64,000 nucleotides of DNA from Candidatus Fukatsuia endosymbiont of Tuberolachnus salignus. Its GTDB lineage: Bacteria > Pseudomonadota > Gammaproteobacteria > Enterobacterales > Enterobacteriaceae. Below are positions 35,286 to 43,594 of this stretch, piece by piece. The stretch is from assembly GCF_964030845.1 (NCBI RefSeq), contig NZ_OZ034983.1, positions 2,604,001 through 2,668,000 of the forward strand, in the 5' to 3' direction. A program made the position numbers and the translations under genes. The notes below the pieces were generated by a model. It did not search any database, had not been told where the DNA came from, and saw only the letters and a program-made list of their open reading frames with translations. Every line of letters starts with the position of its first letter. Positions within the stretch are counted from its first letter, which is position 1.

Positions 35286-36341
35286 GTGACAAAAGGAACC
35301 GAACAAAACCATAAGTTGAAGCTGGCTGTGATTGTTTCGGTCATTCTGCACCTGGTATTGATTGCCTTATTAATTTGGGGATCCTCGACGCAGAATGCTG
35401 ATATTGGTGGCTCTGGTGCAAGTGGTACTGTTATCGACGCGGTGATGGTTGACCCTGGCGCCGTTGCACAGCAATATCAGCGTCAAGAGCAGCAACAGAC
35501 TGAAGCTAAACGTGCACAACAACAATATAAAAAAAGAGCTGAGAAACAGGCTGAAGAGCTACAGCAAAAACAGGCAGCAGAACGGCAACGTTTGAAAGAT
35601 CTAGAAAAAGAACGTCTACAGGCGCAAGAAAATGCGAAACAAGCGGCTGAAGAACAGCAAAAACAGTTTGCAGAACAACAGGAAAAAGCCGCGGCGGCGA
35701 TAGAAAAAGCGCAAACAGAACAAAGACGGGCGGAGGCCGAGGCTGCTCAGGCAAAAGCAGAAGCCGATAAAATGCTGAAAGCGGCGGCGGAGGCCAGAGA
35801 AAAAGCGGTGGCAGAAGCGAAAAAAGCAGCCGCTGCTGCGGCAAAAAAACAGGCTGAGGCGAAAAAAGCAGAAAATGAGGCAAAACAAAAAGCAGCGGCT
35901 GAGGCCAAGAAAGTTGCCGCTGCAGCCGAGGCCAAAAAAAAAGCTGCTGCTGCTGAGGCCGCAAGGACAACAGAAGTGGATGATCTATTGGGAGGCTTGG
36001 CAGCAGAAAAAAATGTACCCCAAGGTAGTGCAGCAGCGGCAGGTCAAGGTGGAGGTAGAAAGAGTGGCGCATCGGGATCTGAAATTAATGGCTATTTAGG
36101 GCAAATCACTGCCGCCATTCAAAGCAGATTTTACGATGCAAATCTTTATCGGGGGCGTAAATGTGATCTGAGAATTCAATTGTCTCCGGAAGGTATATTG
36201 ATGGGTGTAACGGCTGAAGGGGGGGATCCTGCCTTATGTCAGGCAGCGATAGCAGCTGCGAAACAGGCTAAAATACCTAAACCACCGAATGATGATGTTT
36301 ACCAGGTGTTTAAGAATGCTGCGCTTGTATTTAAGCCGTAA
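35286..36341 (+). CDS. tolA: Cell envelope integrity protein TolA
   Basis: TolA spans the periplasm, linking the TolQR motor to TolB and Pal. The 351 residues (E. coli 421) comprise an N-terminal membrane helix (about 12-32), a long Ala/Lys/Glu/Gln-rich helical domain II (about 60-230, EAKKAAAAAAKKQAEAKKA), and a globular domain III (GYLGQITAAIQSRFYDANLY to the C-terminus) with the disulfide cysteines of RKCDLRI and PALCQA. Domain II is shorter than in E. coli, a variable property of the family. The start is GTG 35286, as in E. coli; the overlapping ATG reads straight into a stop. The opposite strand carries long open frames that are composition artefacts. Confidence 0.97.
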   Translation: MTKGTEQNHKLKLAVIVSVILHLVLIALLIWGSSTQNADIGGSGASGTVIDAVMVDPGAVAQQYQRQEQQQTEAKRAQQQYKKRAEKQAEELQQKQAAERQRLKDLEKERLQAQENAKQAAEEQQKQFAEQQEKAAAAIEKAQTEQRRAEAEAAQAKAEADKMLKAAAEAREKAVAEAKKAAAAAAKKQAEAKKAENEAKQKAAAEAKKVAAAAEAKKKAAAAEAARTTEVDDLLGGLAAEKNVPQGSAAAAGQGGGRKSGASGSEINGYLGQITAAIQSRFYDANLYRGRKCDLRIQLSPEGILMGVTAEGGDPALCQAAIAAAKQAKIPKPPNDDVYQVFKNAALVFKP

Positions 36342-36494
36342 TAAGGTTTGATAAACACCCGTGAAATTTTAGTCAGGTTGTCTTTGTGTTACGTTATTTC
36401 TCTACGCTTTAAGTACACACGTTGAAGTGTTGCAGGAAGTTGGTCAACCGCTTTAAATTATTGCGAAATAAGTTTTCTTAGAAAGGGAGATAAA

Positions 36495-37790
36495 ATGAAG
36501 CGAGTATCTCGAGTAGCACTAGGATTTTTAATATTGTGGGCGACTATCTTGCACGCAGAGGTGCGTATTGAAATCACCCAGGGTGTTGACTCAGCTCGGC
36601 CCATCGCGGTCATTCCATTTAAATGGCTCGGGCCAGGCATCGCACCTGAAGAAATTGCCTCGATAGTAAGCGCCGATTTGCGCAACAGTGGCAAATTTAA
36701 CCCCATCGATGTATCACGTATGCCGCAGCAGCCGGGCAGCTCGGTTGAAGTCACCCCCACAGCCTGGACCACACTGGGGATTGATGCCGTAGTGATCGGT
36801 CAGATCCAGCCGAGTGCTGATGGTAGCTATGTGGTTTCTTATCAACTGCTCGATACTTCGGGCATGGCTGGTAGCGTTTTAGCGCAAAATCAGTACACAG
36901 TTACTAAACAATGGCTACGTTATGCGGCTCATACTGCCAGTGACGAGGTATTTGAAAAATTAACAGGTATTAAAGGTGCCTTTCGTACTCGCATTGCCTA
37001 TATTGTAGAGACCAGTAATGGCAGTCAGTTTCCCTATGAATTACGTGTTTCAGATTACGATGGTTACAATCAAGTCACTGTTCATCGTTCTCCTCAACCT
37101 CTGATGTCACCCGCTTGGTCGGCGGATGGCAGCAAAATCGCTTACGTTACTTTTGAAAGTGGTAAATCTGCTCTGGTTATGCAGACGCTCGCTGATCGTA
37201 ACATCAAACCGATTGCTTCATTTCCACGCCACAACGGTGCGCCTGCATTTTCTCCAGATGGGTCTAAATTAGCTTTTGCTTTGTCTAAAAGTGGTAGTCT
37301 CAATATTTACCTGATGAATCTTGCTTCTGGTAGCATCAGTCAGATTACTGATAGTCGTAGTAACAATACTGAACCAAGCTGGTTCCAAGATAGCCAACAT
37401 CTCGCCTACACTTCAGACCAAGGTGGACGTCCGCAAGTGTATAAAATAGACATTAACGGCGGTGTGCCGGAGCGAATTACCTGGGAAGGATCGCAAAATC
37501 AGGATGTGGATGTTAGCCCTGATGGTAAATCTTTGATCATGGTGGGTAGCAAGAGTGGATCTCAGCACATCGTCAAACAGGATCTGGCAACGGGAGCCGT
37601 TCAAGTATTAACGGATACCTTTCTGGATGAAACGCCCAGTATCGCGCCTAACGGTACCATGGTAATCTATAGTTCGACCAAGGAGCTAGGCTCAGTGTTA
37701 CAACTGGTATCGACTGATGGACGTTTCAAAGCGAGTCTTCCGGCAACCGATGGACAAGTCAAATTTCCTGCCTGGTCGCCGTATCTGTGA
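36495..37790 (+). CDS. tolB: Tol-Pal system protein TolB
   Basis: TolB is a periplasmic beta-propeller that binds Pal and the TolA C-terminus. The 431-residue precursor (E. coli 430) has a signal peptide MKRVSRVALGFLILWATILHA before EVRIEITQG. An N-terminal domain (RPIAVIPFKW, ISADLRNSGKF-type) is followed by propeller blades with repeated WSADGSKIAYVTFE, FSPDGSKLAFALSKSG and VSPDGKSLIMV motifs. GAAAGGGAG precedes ATG 36495. It is collinear with tolQRA and pal. Confidence 0.98.
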   Translation: MKRVSRVALGFLILWATILHAEVRIEITQGVDSARPIAVIPFKWLGPGIAPEEIASIVSADLRNSGKFNPIDVSRMPQQPGSSVEVTPTAWTTLGIDAVVIGQIQPSADGSYVVSYQLLDTSGMAGSVLAQNQYTVTKQWLRYAAHTASDEVFEKLTGIKGAFRTRIAYIVETSNGSQFPYELRVSDYDGYNQVTVHRSPQPLMSPAWSADGSKIAYVTFESGKSALVMQTLADRNIKPIASFPRHNGAPAFSPDGSKLAFALSKSGSLNIYLMNLASGSISQITDSRSNNTEPSWFQDSQHLAYTSDQGGRPQVYKIDINGGVPERITWEGSQNQDVDVSPDGKSLIMVGSKSGSQHIVKQDLATGAVQVLTDTFLDETPSIAPNGTMVIYSSTKELGSVLQLVSTDGRFKASLPATDGQVKFPAWSPYL

Positions 37791-37836
37791 TGCACATATA
37801 ATCTATGGCAAACTATAAAATTAAAGGATCCAAAAA

Positions 37837-38349
37837 ATGCAACTGAACAAAATGCTAAAAGGGTTGATGTTGGTATTACCTGTTCTGGCTGTGGCCGCTT
37901 GTAGTTCTAATAAAAAGGTTGATAATGATCAATCGGCTATGGGTTCTGACTCCGGCATGAGTAGCGAAAATATTAGCAGTTTGTCCTCTGGAGAGCAGGC
38001 ACGTTTGCAAATGCAAGAACTGCAAGCAAATAAGACAGTTTATTTTGGTCTTGATAAATATGATGTTAATGCTGGCTTCATGGATATGCTGAACAAACAT
38101 GCCAATTTCCTGCGGGATAATCCGAAGTTCAAGGTAACTGTTGAAGGCTATGCGGACGAACGTGGTACGCCGGAATATAACATTGCTTTGGGTGAACGTC
38201 GTGCGAATGCTGTTGGAATGTACCTGCAAGGTAAAGGTGTATCTGCGGATCGAATCTCTATCGTCTCTTATGGTAAAGCCAAACCAGCGGAATTGGGGCA
38301 TAATGAACAGGCATACGCGAAAAACCGTCGCGCAGTTTTGGTTTACTAA
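37837..38349 (+). CDS. pal: Peptidoglycan-associated lipoprotein Pal
   Basis: Pal is an outer membrane lipoprotein binding peptidoglycan through an OmpA-like domain. The 170-residue precursor (E. coli 173) has a lipobox ending at Cys22 (LAVAAC, then SSNKK). The OmpA-like segment VYFGLDKYDV and the diaminopimelate-binding region TVEGYADERGTPEYNIALGE-RRANAVGMYL are intact, and the C-terminus is KNRRAVLVY. It lies 46 bp after tolB and 9 bp before cpoB. Confidence 0.98.
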   Translation: MQLNKMLKGLMLVLPVLAVAACSSNKKVDNDQSAMGSDSGMSSENISSLSSGEQARLQMQELQANKTVYFGLDKYDVNAGFMDMLNKHANFLRDNPKFKVTVEGYADERGTPEYNIALGERRANAVGMYLQGKGVSADRISIVSYGKAKPAELGHNEQAYAKNRRAVLVY

Positions 38350-38358
38350 GAGAATCAG

Positions 38359-39126
38359 ATGAACAGTAACTGCAGATGCTATTTGCTAAGTTTGTCGTTA
38401 CTTTTTGGCGTAGCGGTTCCATCGGCCGCTACAGCCGAAGCGTCGATCAGTGGTGTTGGCTCGGGATCGTTAGAAGATCATGTCACTCAGCTGGAACGTA
38501 TTGTTAATGCGCACAGCCAATTATTAACCCAATTACAACAGCAACTGTCAGATTCGCAACGCGATATTGAAAGTTTGCGGGGTCAAATCCAGAATAACCA
38601 GTATCAACTCAACCAGATCGTTGGGCAGCCAAAGATGGCTCAACGGGCAGAAAGTCTAATAGGGCAAGAAATACCGGGTAATACAGAACCTGATACCAGT
38701 GCTAAGAGTACTGTGGTTCCGGAGGCTGCCAGCAATACAAAGATACCTGTGAATGATGACGAGAATGCTTACAAACAAGCCACTTCTTCCCGGGAAAAAC
38801 AACAATATGATCAAGCTATTGTAGCATTTGAAAATTTTTTGACTCAATATCCAGAATCAGTTTATCTACCTAACGTCAATTATTGGTTGGGGCAGTTGTA
38901 CTATAATAATAAAGGCGAAAAAGATATCGCTGCTTCCTATTATGCATTCGTGGTTAAGAATTACCCACAATCAGCAAAAAGTGCAGATGCGATGCTTAAG
39001 GTGGGTATGATTATGCAGGATAAAAAACAAACCGACAAAGCGAAGGCGGTTTATCAGCAAGTGATTAAAAAGTACCCTAATAGCCAGGCAGCCGCAGAAG
39101 CACAGAAGAAATTGGCTTCTTTTTAG
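38359..39126 (+). CDS. cpoB: Cell division coordinator CpoB (YbgF)
   Basis: CpoB is a periplasmic protein linking Tol energy state to PBP1B peptidoglycan synthesis. The 255-residue precursor has a signal peptide (MNSNCRCYLLSLSLLFGVAV, cleaved near ATA-EAS), an N-terminal trimerising coiled coil (about 33-85, VTQLERIVNAHSQLLTQLQQ and following), a disordered linker, and C-terminal tetratricopeptide repeats (YKQATSSREKQQYDQAIVAF; VNYWLGQLYYNNKG; KVGMIMQDKKQTDKAKAVYQ). The gene closes the tol-pal operon, and its length is close to E. coli (263). Confidence 0.95.
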   Translation: MNSNCRCYLLSLSLLFGVAVPSAATAEASISGVGSGSLEDHVTQLERIVNAHSQLLTQLQQQLSDSQRDIESLRGQIQNNQYQLNQIVGQPKMAQRAESLIGQEIPGNTEPDTSAKSTVVPEAASNTKIPVNDDENAYKQATSSREKQQYDQAIVAFENFLTQYPESVYLPNVNYWLGQLYYNNKGEKDIAASYYAFVVKNYPQSAKSADAMLKVGMIMQDKKQTDKAKAVYQQVIKKYPNSQAAAEAQKKLASF

Positions 39127-39368
39127 CCTCTTTGTATTATCAAAAACTGCTACTGTACTAGGCTATGAACTTGCTTTGATGGCAGCCTATAAACTGAAAA
39201 ACAAATTAAATGGGTGTTATTTTGCGCATAATTAAATAAATAGCAAAAAATTAAAGCTTTTCAGGAAATTTAAGTTGCACTACCAAGATAAATTGGTAAC
39301 ATGCATCGCCCTAGTCAAGAGTGGCGCGCAGGATGATTAGTTTGTTCCTGTCGATATGAAGCAGCAGC

Positions 39369-39444
39369 GGGTCGTTAGCTCAGTTGGTAGAGCAGTTGAC
39401 TTTTAATCAATTGGTCGCAGGTTCGAATCCTGCACGACCCACCA
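39369..39444 (+). tRNA. tRNA-Lys (anticodon UUU)
   Basis: This 76-nt cloverleaf has the acceptor stem GGGTCGT / ACGACCC, D-arm GCTCAGTTGGTAGAGC, an anticodon arm with TTT at 39402-39404, T-arm GCAGGTTCGAATCCTGC, and an encoded CCA end. It follows cpoB as in enterobacteria, where a lysine/valine tRNA cluster lies here; only one gene is found in this window. Confidence 0.98.
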
Positions 39445-40187
39445 GTAATATCAATCAGTTATAACGTTTTAGACAGATCTAAAATATTCTTGTGTCGTAT
39501 TAATACCATTGATATGTAATCTATTATCGGTTTATTAAACATGTTGCGCTAAATGAATCGGTACCAAATAAATACCATTTCAACACCGTCCTATTACCCA
39601 TTTTTTGTAATGCAGATAATAAATGTCTGACTGAATTTATCAAAGATGGTTGAGGTATTCATGGCTGAATAAAATGCTATCCACTGTTTCCATAACTGTA
39701 AAAAACTCTGATGGAAACATCAATAAATTGGAATAAAAATATTACCGTAAAACGATTTCATTATTTCTTATTTATTTTTTCTACCATATTAATAACAGAA
39801 TAGTTTTTAAGATAAGCTTGAATTTTTTGCATTGTAAATATTATTAAAATAACCTGAGCATCTGTATTAGAAATCAAATGAATTAAGCAAAATTTTCAAC
39901 TAAAAAAATGTTTAAGTAACAAATTACGATGTTTTGCAGTAGAAAATATCATTCTATACTCTATTTTATAGATACGAAACATATAAAAATAATTTGTTTT
40001 ATCTACTAAAAAATGGTCATCGCAGTGAGTCAAAATAATCATATGGCACAGTTAGCAAGGTTTTTTCTGAAATGAGTTTGGTATTTTGCGTGGTGTAAAT
40101 ATGAAAAACAGATATTATCCAGTATTATTATACCAAATCCCTCTACTTCAGAAACCGTCGATCCTGAAGCCTCCAGTTCAATAGATA
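39445..40187. other. AT-rich non-coding gap after tRNA-Lys
   Basis: About 740 bp of strongly AT-rich sequence hold no credible coding frame, repeat family member or RNA gene that I can identify. It is the transition from conserved chromosome to the IS-rich island, next to a tRNA gene. I see no duplicated tRNA 3' end that would mark an integration event here. Confidence 0.5.
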
Positions 40188-40308
40188 TAGCAGGGGCCTT
40201 ATAAATTGATTTAAATAAAGTCATAAGAAAACAGAGAGTCAATGTGACATTGTTGCTTTCTACGAAGTGCTTTGGCTTGAGCCCATTTGTGTTCGATAGG
40301 ATTGAGGT
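40188..40308 (-). pseudogene. IS630-family transposase, C-terminal fragment
   Basis: On the minus strand the frame from 40303 to 40211 reads NPIEHKWAQAKALRRKQQ and ends SLFSYDFI then TAA. This is the C-terminal end of an IS630/Tc1-type DDE transposase, with the third acidic residue in NPIE. The IS end TAGCAGGGGCCTTATAAATT lies at 40188 next to a TA. The rest of the element was removed when an IS4-family element was inserted at 40309. The IS end resembles those of element C. Confidence 0.75.
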
Positions 40309-40644
40309 CTCACTTTTACCCACAACGTTGAATGAAAAATGATTCAGGTGGAATTGGATTATTGGTAGAGTCAATAGTAAAGAAGAGCAAGGTAAATCAG
40401 GAAACAGGCACATGAAAACAGTAACGGGTAATGGGAATGAGTGGATCCGGGAAGAATTTCATCAAATTGATTTCGGAGATAAACGCCTTAAAGAGCGTTT
40501 TTTTGAAACAGCGGGCTTATTATCATCAAAAGCGTCAGGTTCAATTTATCCAAGCTGTCATGGCTCCTGGTCACAGGCCAAAGGAGCTTATCGATTTTTT
40601 AGCAATGAGAGAGTGAGCGAGAGCGCGATATTCCGTACACATTC
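40309..40644 (+). mobile_element. IS4-family element, 5' fragment
   Basis: It begins with the inverted end CTCACTTTTACCCACAA and matches the complete copy at 50557 almost base for base up to CGTACACATT, then stops where IS3-related sequence starts. It encodes the first 74 or so residues of the transposase (MKTVTGNGNEWIREEF onward, ATG near 40412). It is a dead remnant, truncated by recombination or a later insertion. Confidence 0.85.
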
Positions 40645-40683
40645 TTCGCTGTTTTTCAAGCTAGTTGTCGCCTTATTTCTAAT

Positions 40684-41715
40684 TTTATGCAGCATTTGCT
40701 TCCGGATACAGCATCACTTCATGAATAAAATTCCAGTTACGACAGCCTTTGCTCCAACGTTCGGGTTTTTTAGCTCGAGCTAATCCATAGACGGCTTTCC
40801 GTTTGGCTGATATTTCTCTGTCTGCTCCCCTATGACGCTCATCTGGAGTAACCTATTTGATACCACTGTGTTTATGCTCAAGGTTGTACCAGTCCACGAA
40901 CTGGGTTACCCAGGTTCTGGCATCATTGAGCAAGGTAAAACCCTCGGCCGGCCACTGGGGGCAATATTTCACCGTTCGAAACAATGATTCAGAATAAGGG
41001 TTATCATTACTGACTCGCGGGCGGGAATATGAACTAATTACCCCCAGATCGCACATTTTCGCCAACAGGGTATAACTGCGCATGGGACTACCATTAGCTG
41101 AGTGAAGAATAATTTTTTTGTCAGCGCATTTTTCTCTCCAGATGCATCGTTGCAGTAGCTCTGCAGCCTGTTCGCCGGATTCTTGTTCAAAAACATCTGC
41201 CCCCACAATTTTCCGACTGAAAATGTCCATCATCATGTAGAGGTAAAGATGCCGGCCTTTTATAGGTGTTGGTAAATAACTGATATCCCAGGACCATACT
41301 TGATTCGGTGCTGTCGTTTTTTGTGCGCATGGGCGCTTATAACTTCTCTCTCGACATCTAGGAGTGAACAATTTGTTAGCTTTGAGCACCCGATAAAACG
41401 TAGACTCAGATGCGATATAAATTCCCCTGTCAGCAAGCGTCGGGACGATTACATTCGGAAGGAAACTCGCAAACTCTGGCGAATTACAGATTTCTATGAT
41501 CCGCCGTCGTTCAGCATCAGACAATTTGTTACTGGGGGCATTGCGAACTGCCTTTGACCGTTTGTCGGCCAGGGGGGAGTTGTGACGGTTGTTGTTCCAG
41601 CGTTGCAGTGTTCTGACTGAAATCCCAAGGGCCTAGCATGCCGGCGCCTTACGAGCCCCTTGTTGCATCGCATCTCTGAGCATATCAATTATTTTATGCC
41701 GCTCCGGGAGAGGGA
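40684..41715 (-). pseudogene. IS3-family OrfB transposase with two amber stops and an altered catalytic residue
   Basis: Reading leftward from 41715, one frame encodes an IS3-type OrfB: LIPLPERHKIIDMLRDAM, LGISVRTLQRW, then SDAERRRIIEICNSPEF and the rve integrase core. It is broken by TAG at 41633-41635 (GARKAPAC*ALG) and by TAG at 40853-40855 (KHSGIK*VTPDERH), after which RKAVYGLARAKKPERW continues to TAA at 40684. DDE residues: first Asp in WSWDISYLP present; the second, expected as HSDNGSPM, reads HSANGSPM; Glu in NPYSESLFR present. The element is inactive. Confidence 0.82.
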
Positions 41716-42195
41716 TCAGGCGTCCTCGCTGTTTACCAGTAGGGCTGCGGTTTCCGCAAGCGCCTTTTCTTTTCTGGCGAGTTCTTTTTCAAGTTCACGG
41801 ACCTTTTGTCTGTATTCTTTGACGACCTTATCAACTTTATGATTATTTAGGGCTTTCAGCTCATGTGCCTGGGTCGAAATCGTTCGCCATTCCTTAACCT
41901 GTTCAACAAACAATCCTTTATGCCGACAGTATTCCGCCAGCTCAATTTCAGACATCACTACGCTTTCGAGGACCACCGCAAAGCGCTGCTCGGGGGACCA
42001 ACCTTCGTTATTCTTTAAAAACCACTCATCTTCACATAACAGGCCATCATTCATTAACTCGTTTCTCCATCTTGAAACAACGGAAGGGCTCACGTCTAGC
42101 TTTTTAGCTATTTGCCGGTCAGACCAATTATACGGAGGTTGAAACCAGAGCAACCCTTGTTGCTTGATATTGATAGGCACGGGGTTTGCGGGCAT
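41716..42195 (-). CDS. IS3-family OrfA
   Basis: This is the helix-turn-helix and leucine-zipper protein of an IS3-type element, about 159 residues from ATG 42195 (MPANPVPINIKQQG). The HTH lies in WSDRQIAKKLDVSPSVVSRW, a second DNA-binding helix pair in SPEQRFAVVLESVVMSEIEL, and a C-terminal coiled coil (KVRELEKELARKEKALAETA) ends near the OrfB start. In this family OrfA and OrfB are joined by frameshifting; the downstream OrfB is dead, so this gene is a remnant even though its own frame is open. Confidence 0.75.
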   Translation of the reverse strand: MPANPVPINIKQQGLLWFQPPYNWSDRQIAKKLDVSPSVVSRWRNELMNDGLLCEDEWFLKNNEGWSPEQRFAVVLESVVMSEIELAEYCRHKGLFVEQVKEWRTISTQAHELKALNNHKVDKVVKEYRQKVRELEKELARKEKALAETAALLVNSEDA

Positions 42196-42303
42196 GGTGT
42201 TCTCCTTAATATTAACAGGCGACAACTATGCTGACATAGGGGGTTATTGAGTGATCTCCATCAATGTTATTCGGTGATCGTCTTGATGATAATATGCAGC
42301 ATA

Positions 42304-43397
42304 TACCCGTGATCAATGAAGATGCTTGATTTTGAAGTCGATAAGGATCATGCTCATAGCCATGAAAATAGAGCTGACTGCTGACCAGAAAATTACCCTC
42401 GAAGCCCAACATCGTCAAAGCCATGACCGCCGTGTCTGTGACAGGATCCGGTGTGTTTTGTTGTCCGCAGACGGCTGGACTCCCCCTATGATTGCTCACT
42501 CACAGCTCATTAATGAAACCACGGTGCGGCGCCACCTTACAGACTATCATAAACTCAACAAGCTCAAGCCTGAAAATGGCGGCTCCGATGGCTATCTCAA
42601 TGCGGAACAGACCACGTCGCTGGTTGAACATCTCACCCAGCCGCTCTACCACCACAATCACCAAATTGTGGCGTATATCGCTGGACGCTGGAACATCACC
42701 TTTACCGTATCAGGTCTGTATAAAGGGTTGAAGCAGCATGGCTTTAGCTATAAAAAGCCGAAAGGTGTTCCGCATAAATTTGCCGTTGAGAAACAGCAGC
42801 AATTTATAAAGACCTACAGCGAATTGAAAGACGCCGCGGGTAATGACCCCATACTGTTTATTGATGCCGTTCATCCGACACAAGCCACCAAAATAAGCTA
42901 CGGCTGGATACGAAAAGGCCAGGATAAAACGATAGAGACCACCGGGAGCAGAACGCGGTTGAATATCATGGGAGCCTTGAACGTCCAGAATGTGGCTAAC
43001 CCCATAATCCGTGATGATGAGACGATTAACAGCGAAAATGTGGTTCACTTCCTGTCTGCCATTCGCGCGCATTATCCCATCACGACAACGGCACATGTGA
43101 TCCTCGAGGGTGCAGGCTATCACCGTTCACAGCTTGTGCAAGACGCCGCGCTTACGTTGAATATCCAGCTTCATTACCTTCCGCCGTATAGCCCGAATCT
43201 AAACCCGATAGAGCGATTGTGGAAGGTGATGAATGAGCAAACACGAAACAATAGATATTACCCATCTAAACAGAGTTTTAAGAACGATATCTTAAACTTC
43301 TTTGAGGTGAAGCTACCACAAATGGCAAGTTCTCTGGTATCTCGCTTAAACGATAATTTCCAGGCGCTAAATCCTGCATCTTGATTTCACTTGGGTA
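42304..43397 (+). mobile_element. IS630-family insertion sequence, copy 1
   Basis: A 1,094-bp element starts TACCCGTGATC and ends TTTCACTTGGGTA, flanked on both sides by TA, the target duplication expected for IS630/Tc1 elements. A copy of equal length and opposite orientation is at 52232. Their transposases differ by one residue, so transposition or gene conversion is recent. Confidence 0.9.
42362..43384 (+). CDS. IS630-family transposase, copy 1
   Basis: About 340 residues from ATG 42362 (MKIELTADQKITLEAQHRQS). An N-terminal HTH (TPPMIAHSQLINETTVRRHL), a winged-helix region (TFTVSGLYKGLKQHGFSYKK) and a DDE core follow: LFIDAVHPTQATK (first Asp), ILEGAGYHRSQL (second position is Glu where related transposases have Asp) and PYSPNLNPIERLWKVM (third acid Glu). 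The frame is uninterrupted. The Glu substitution is in both copies; whether it abolishes activity is unknown. A longer start at 42326 is possible. Confidence 0.88.
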   Translation: MKIELTADQKITLEAQHRQSHDRRVCDRIRCVLLSADGWTPPMIAHSQLINETTVRRHLTDYHKLNKLKPENGGSDGYLNAEQTTSLVEHLTQPLYHHNHQIVAYIAGRWNITFTVSGLYKGLKQHGFSYKKPKGVPHKFAVEKQQQFIKTYSELKDAAGNDPILFIDAVHPTQATKISYGWIRKGQDKTIETTGSRTRLNIMGALNVQNVANPIIRDDETINSENVVHFLSAIRAHYPITTTAHVILEGAGYHRSQLVQDAALTLNIQLHYLPPYSPNLNPIERLWKVMNEQTRNNRYYPSKQSFKNDILNFFEVKLPQMASSLVSRLNDNFQALNPAS

Positions 43398-43411
43398 TAT
43401 ATAAAAATAGA

Positions 43412-43589
43412 CCTGATTAGCAAGGAAGTCAAGCCATGCTAATCGGTCATTTCGGTGGAGCCAGTACTCAAGCCATTTTTCGATATGGAAAGATAATTCC
43501 CTTGTTGAAATTAAAATAATTTTAAATCAATGAGTTATTTTTTTAAGCATAATTATTGGAGACTTGGCTTAGATTTCTTGCTAATCAGG
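43412..43589. repeat. Inverted-repeat element D (possible MITE)
   Basis: CCTGATTAGCAAG at 43412 and its exact inverse CTTGCTAATCAGG ending at 43589 bound a 178-bp AT-rich segment; the inverted match extends imperfectly for about 27 bp on each side (AAGTCAAGCC versus GGCTTAGATT inverted). It encodes nothing and lies between IS630 copy 1 and the subtilase gene. Confidence 0.65.
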
Positions 43590-43594
43590 ACGGA

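Noticed and set aside
35506..36072. Long leucine/phenylalanine-rich frame on the strand opposite tolA
   Set aside because: It is the complement of the Ala/Lys/Glu-rich TolA helix; such shadows are expected and there is no start signal.
40039..40413. Minus-strand frame of 124 codons
   Set aside because: The true IS630 C-terminal fragment in this region is in a different frame (NPIEHKW...), so this frame is a shadow.
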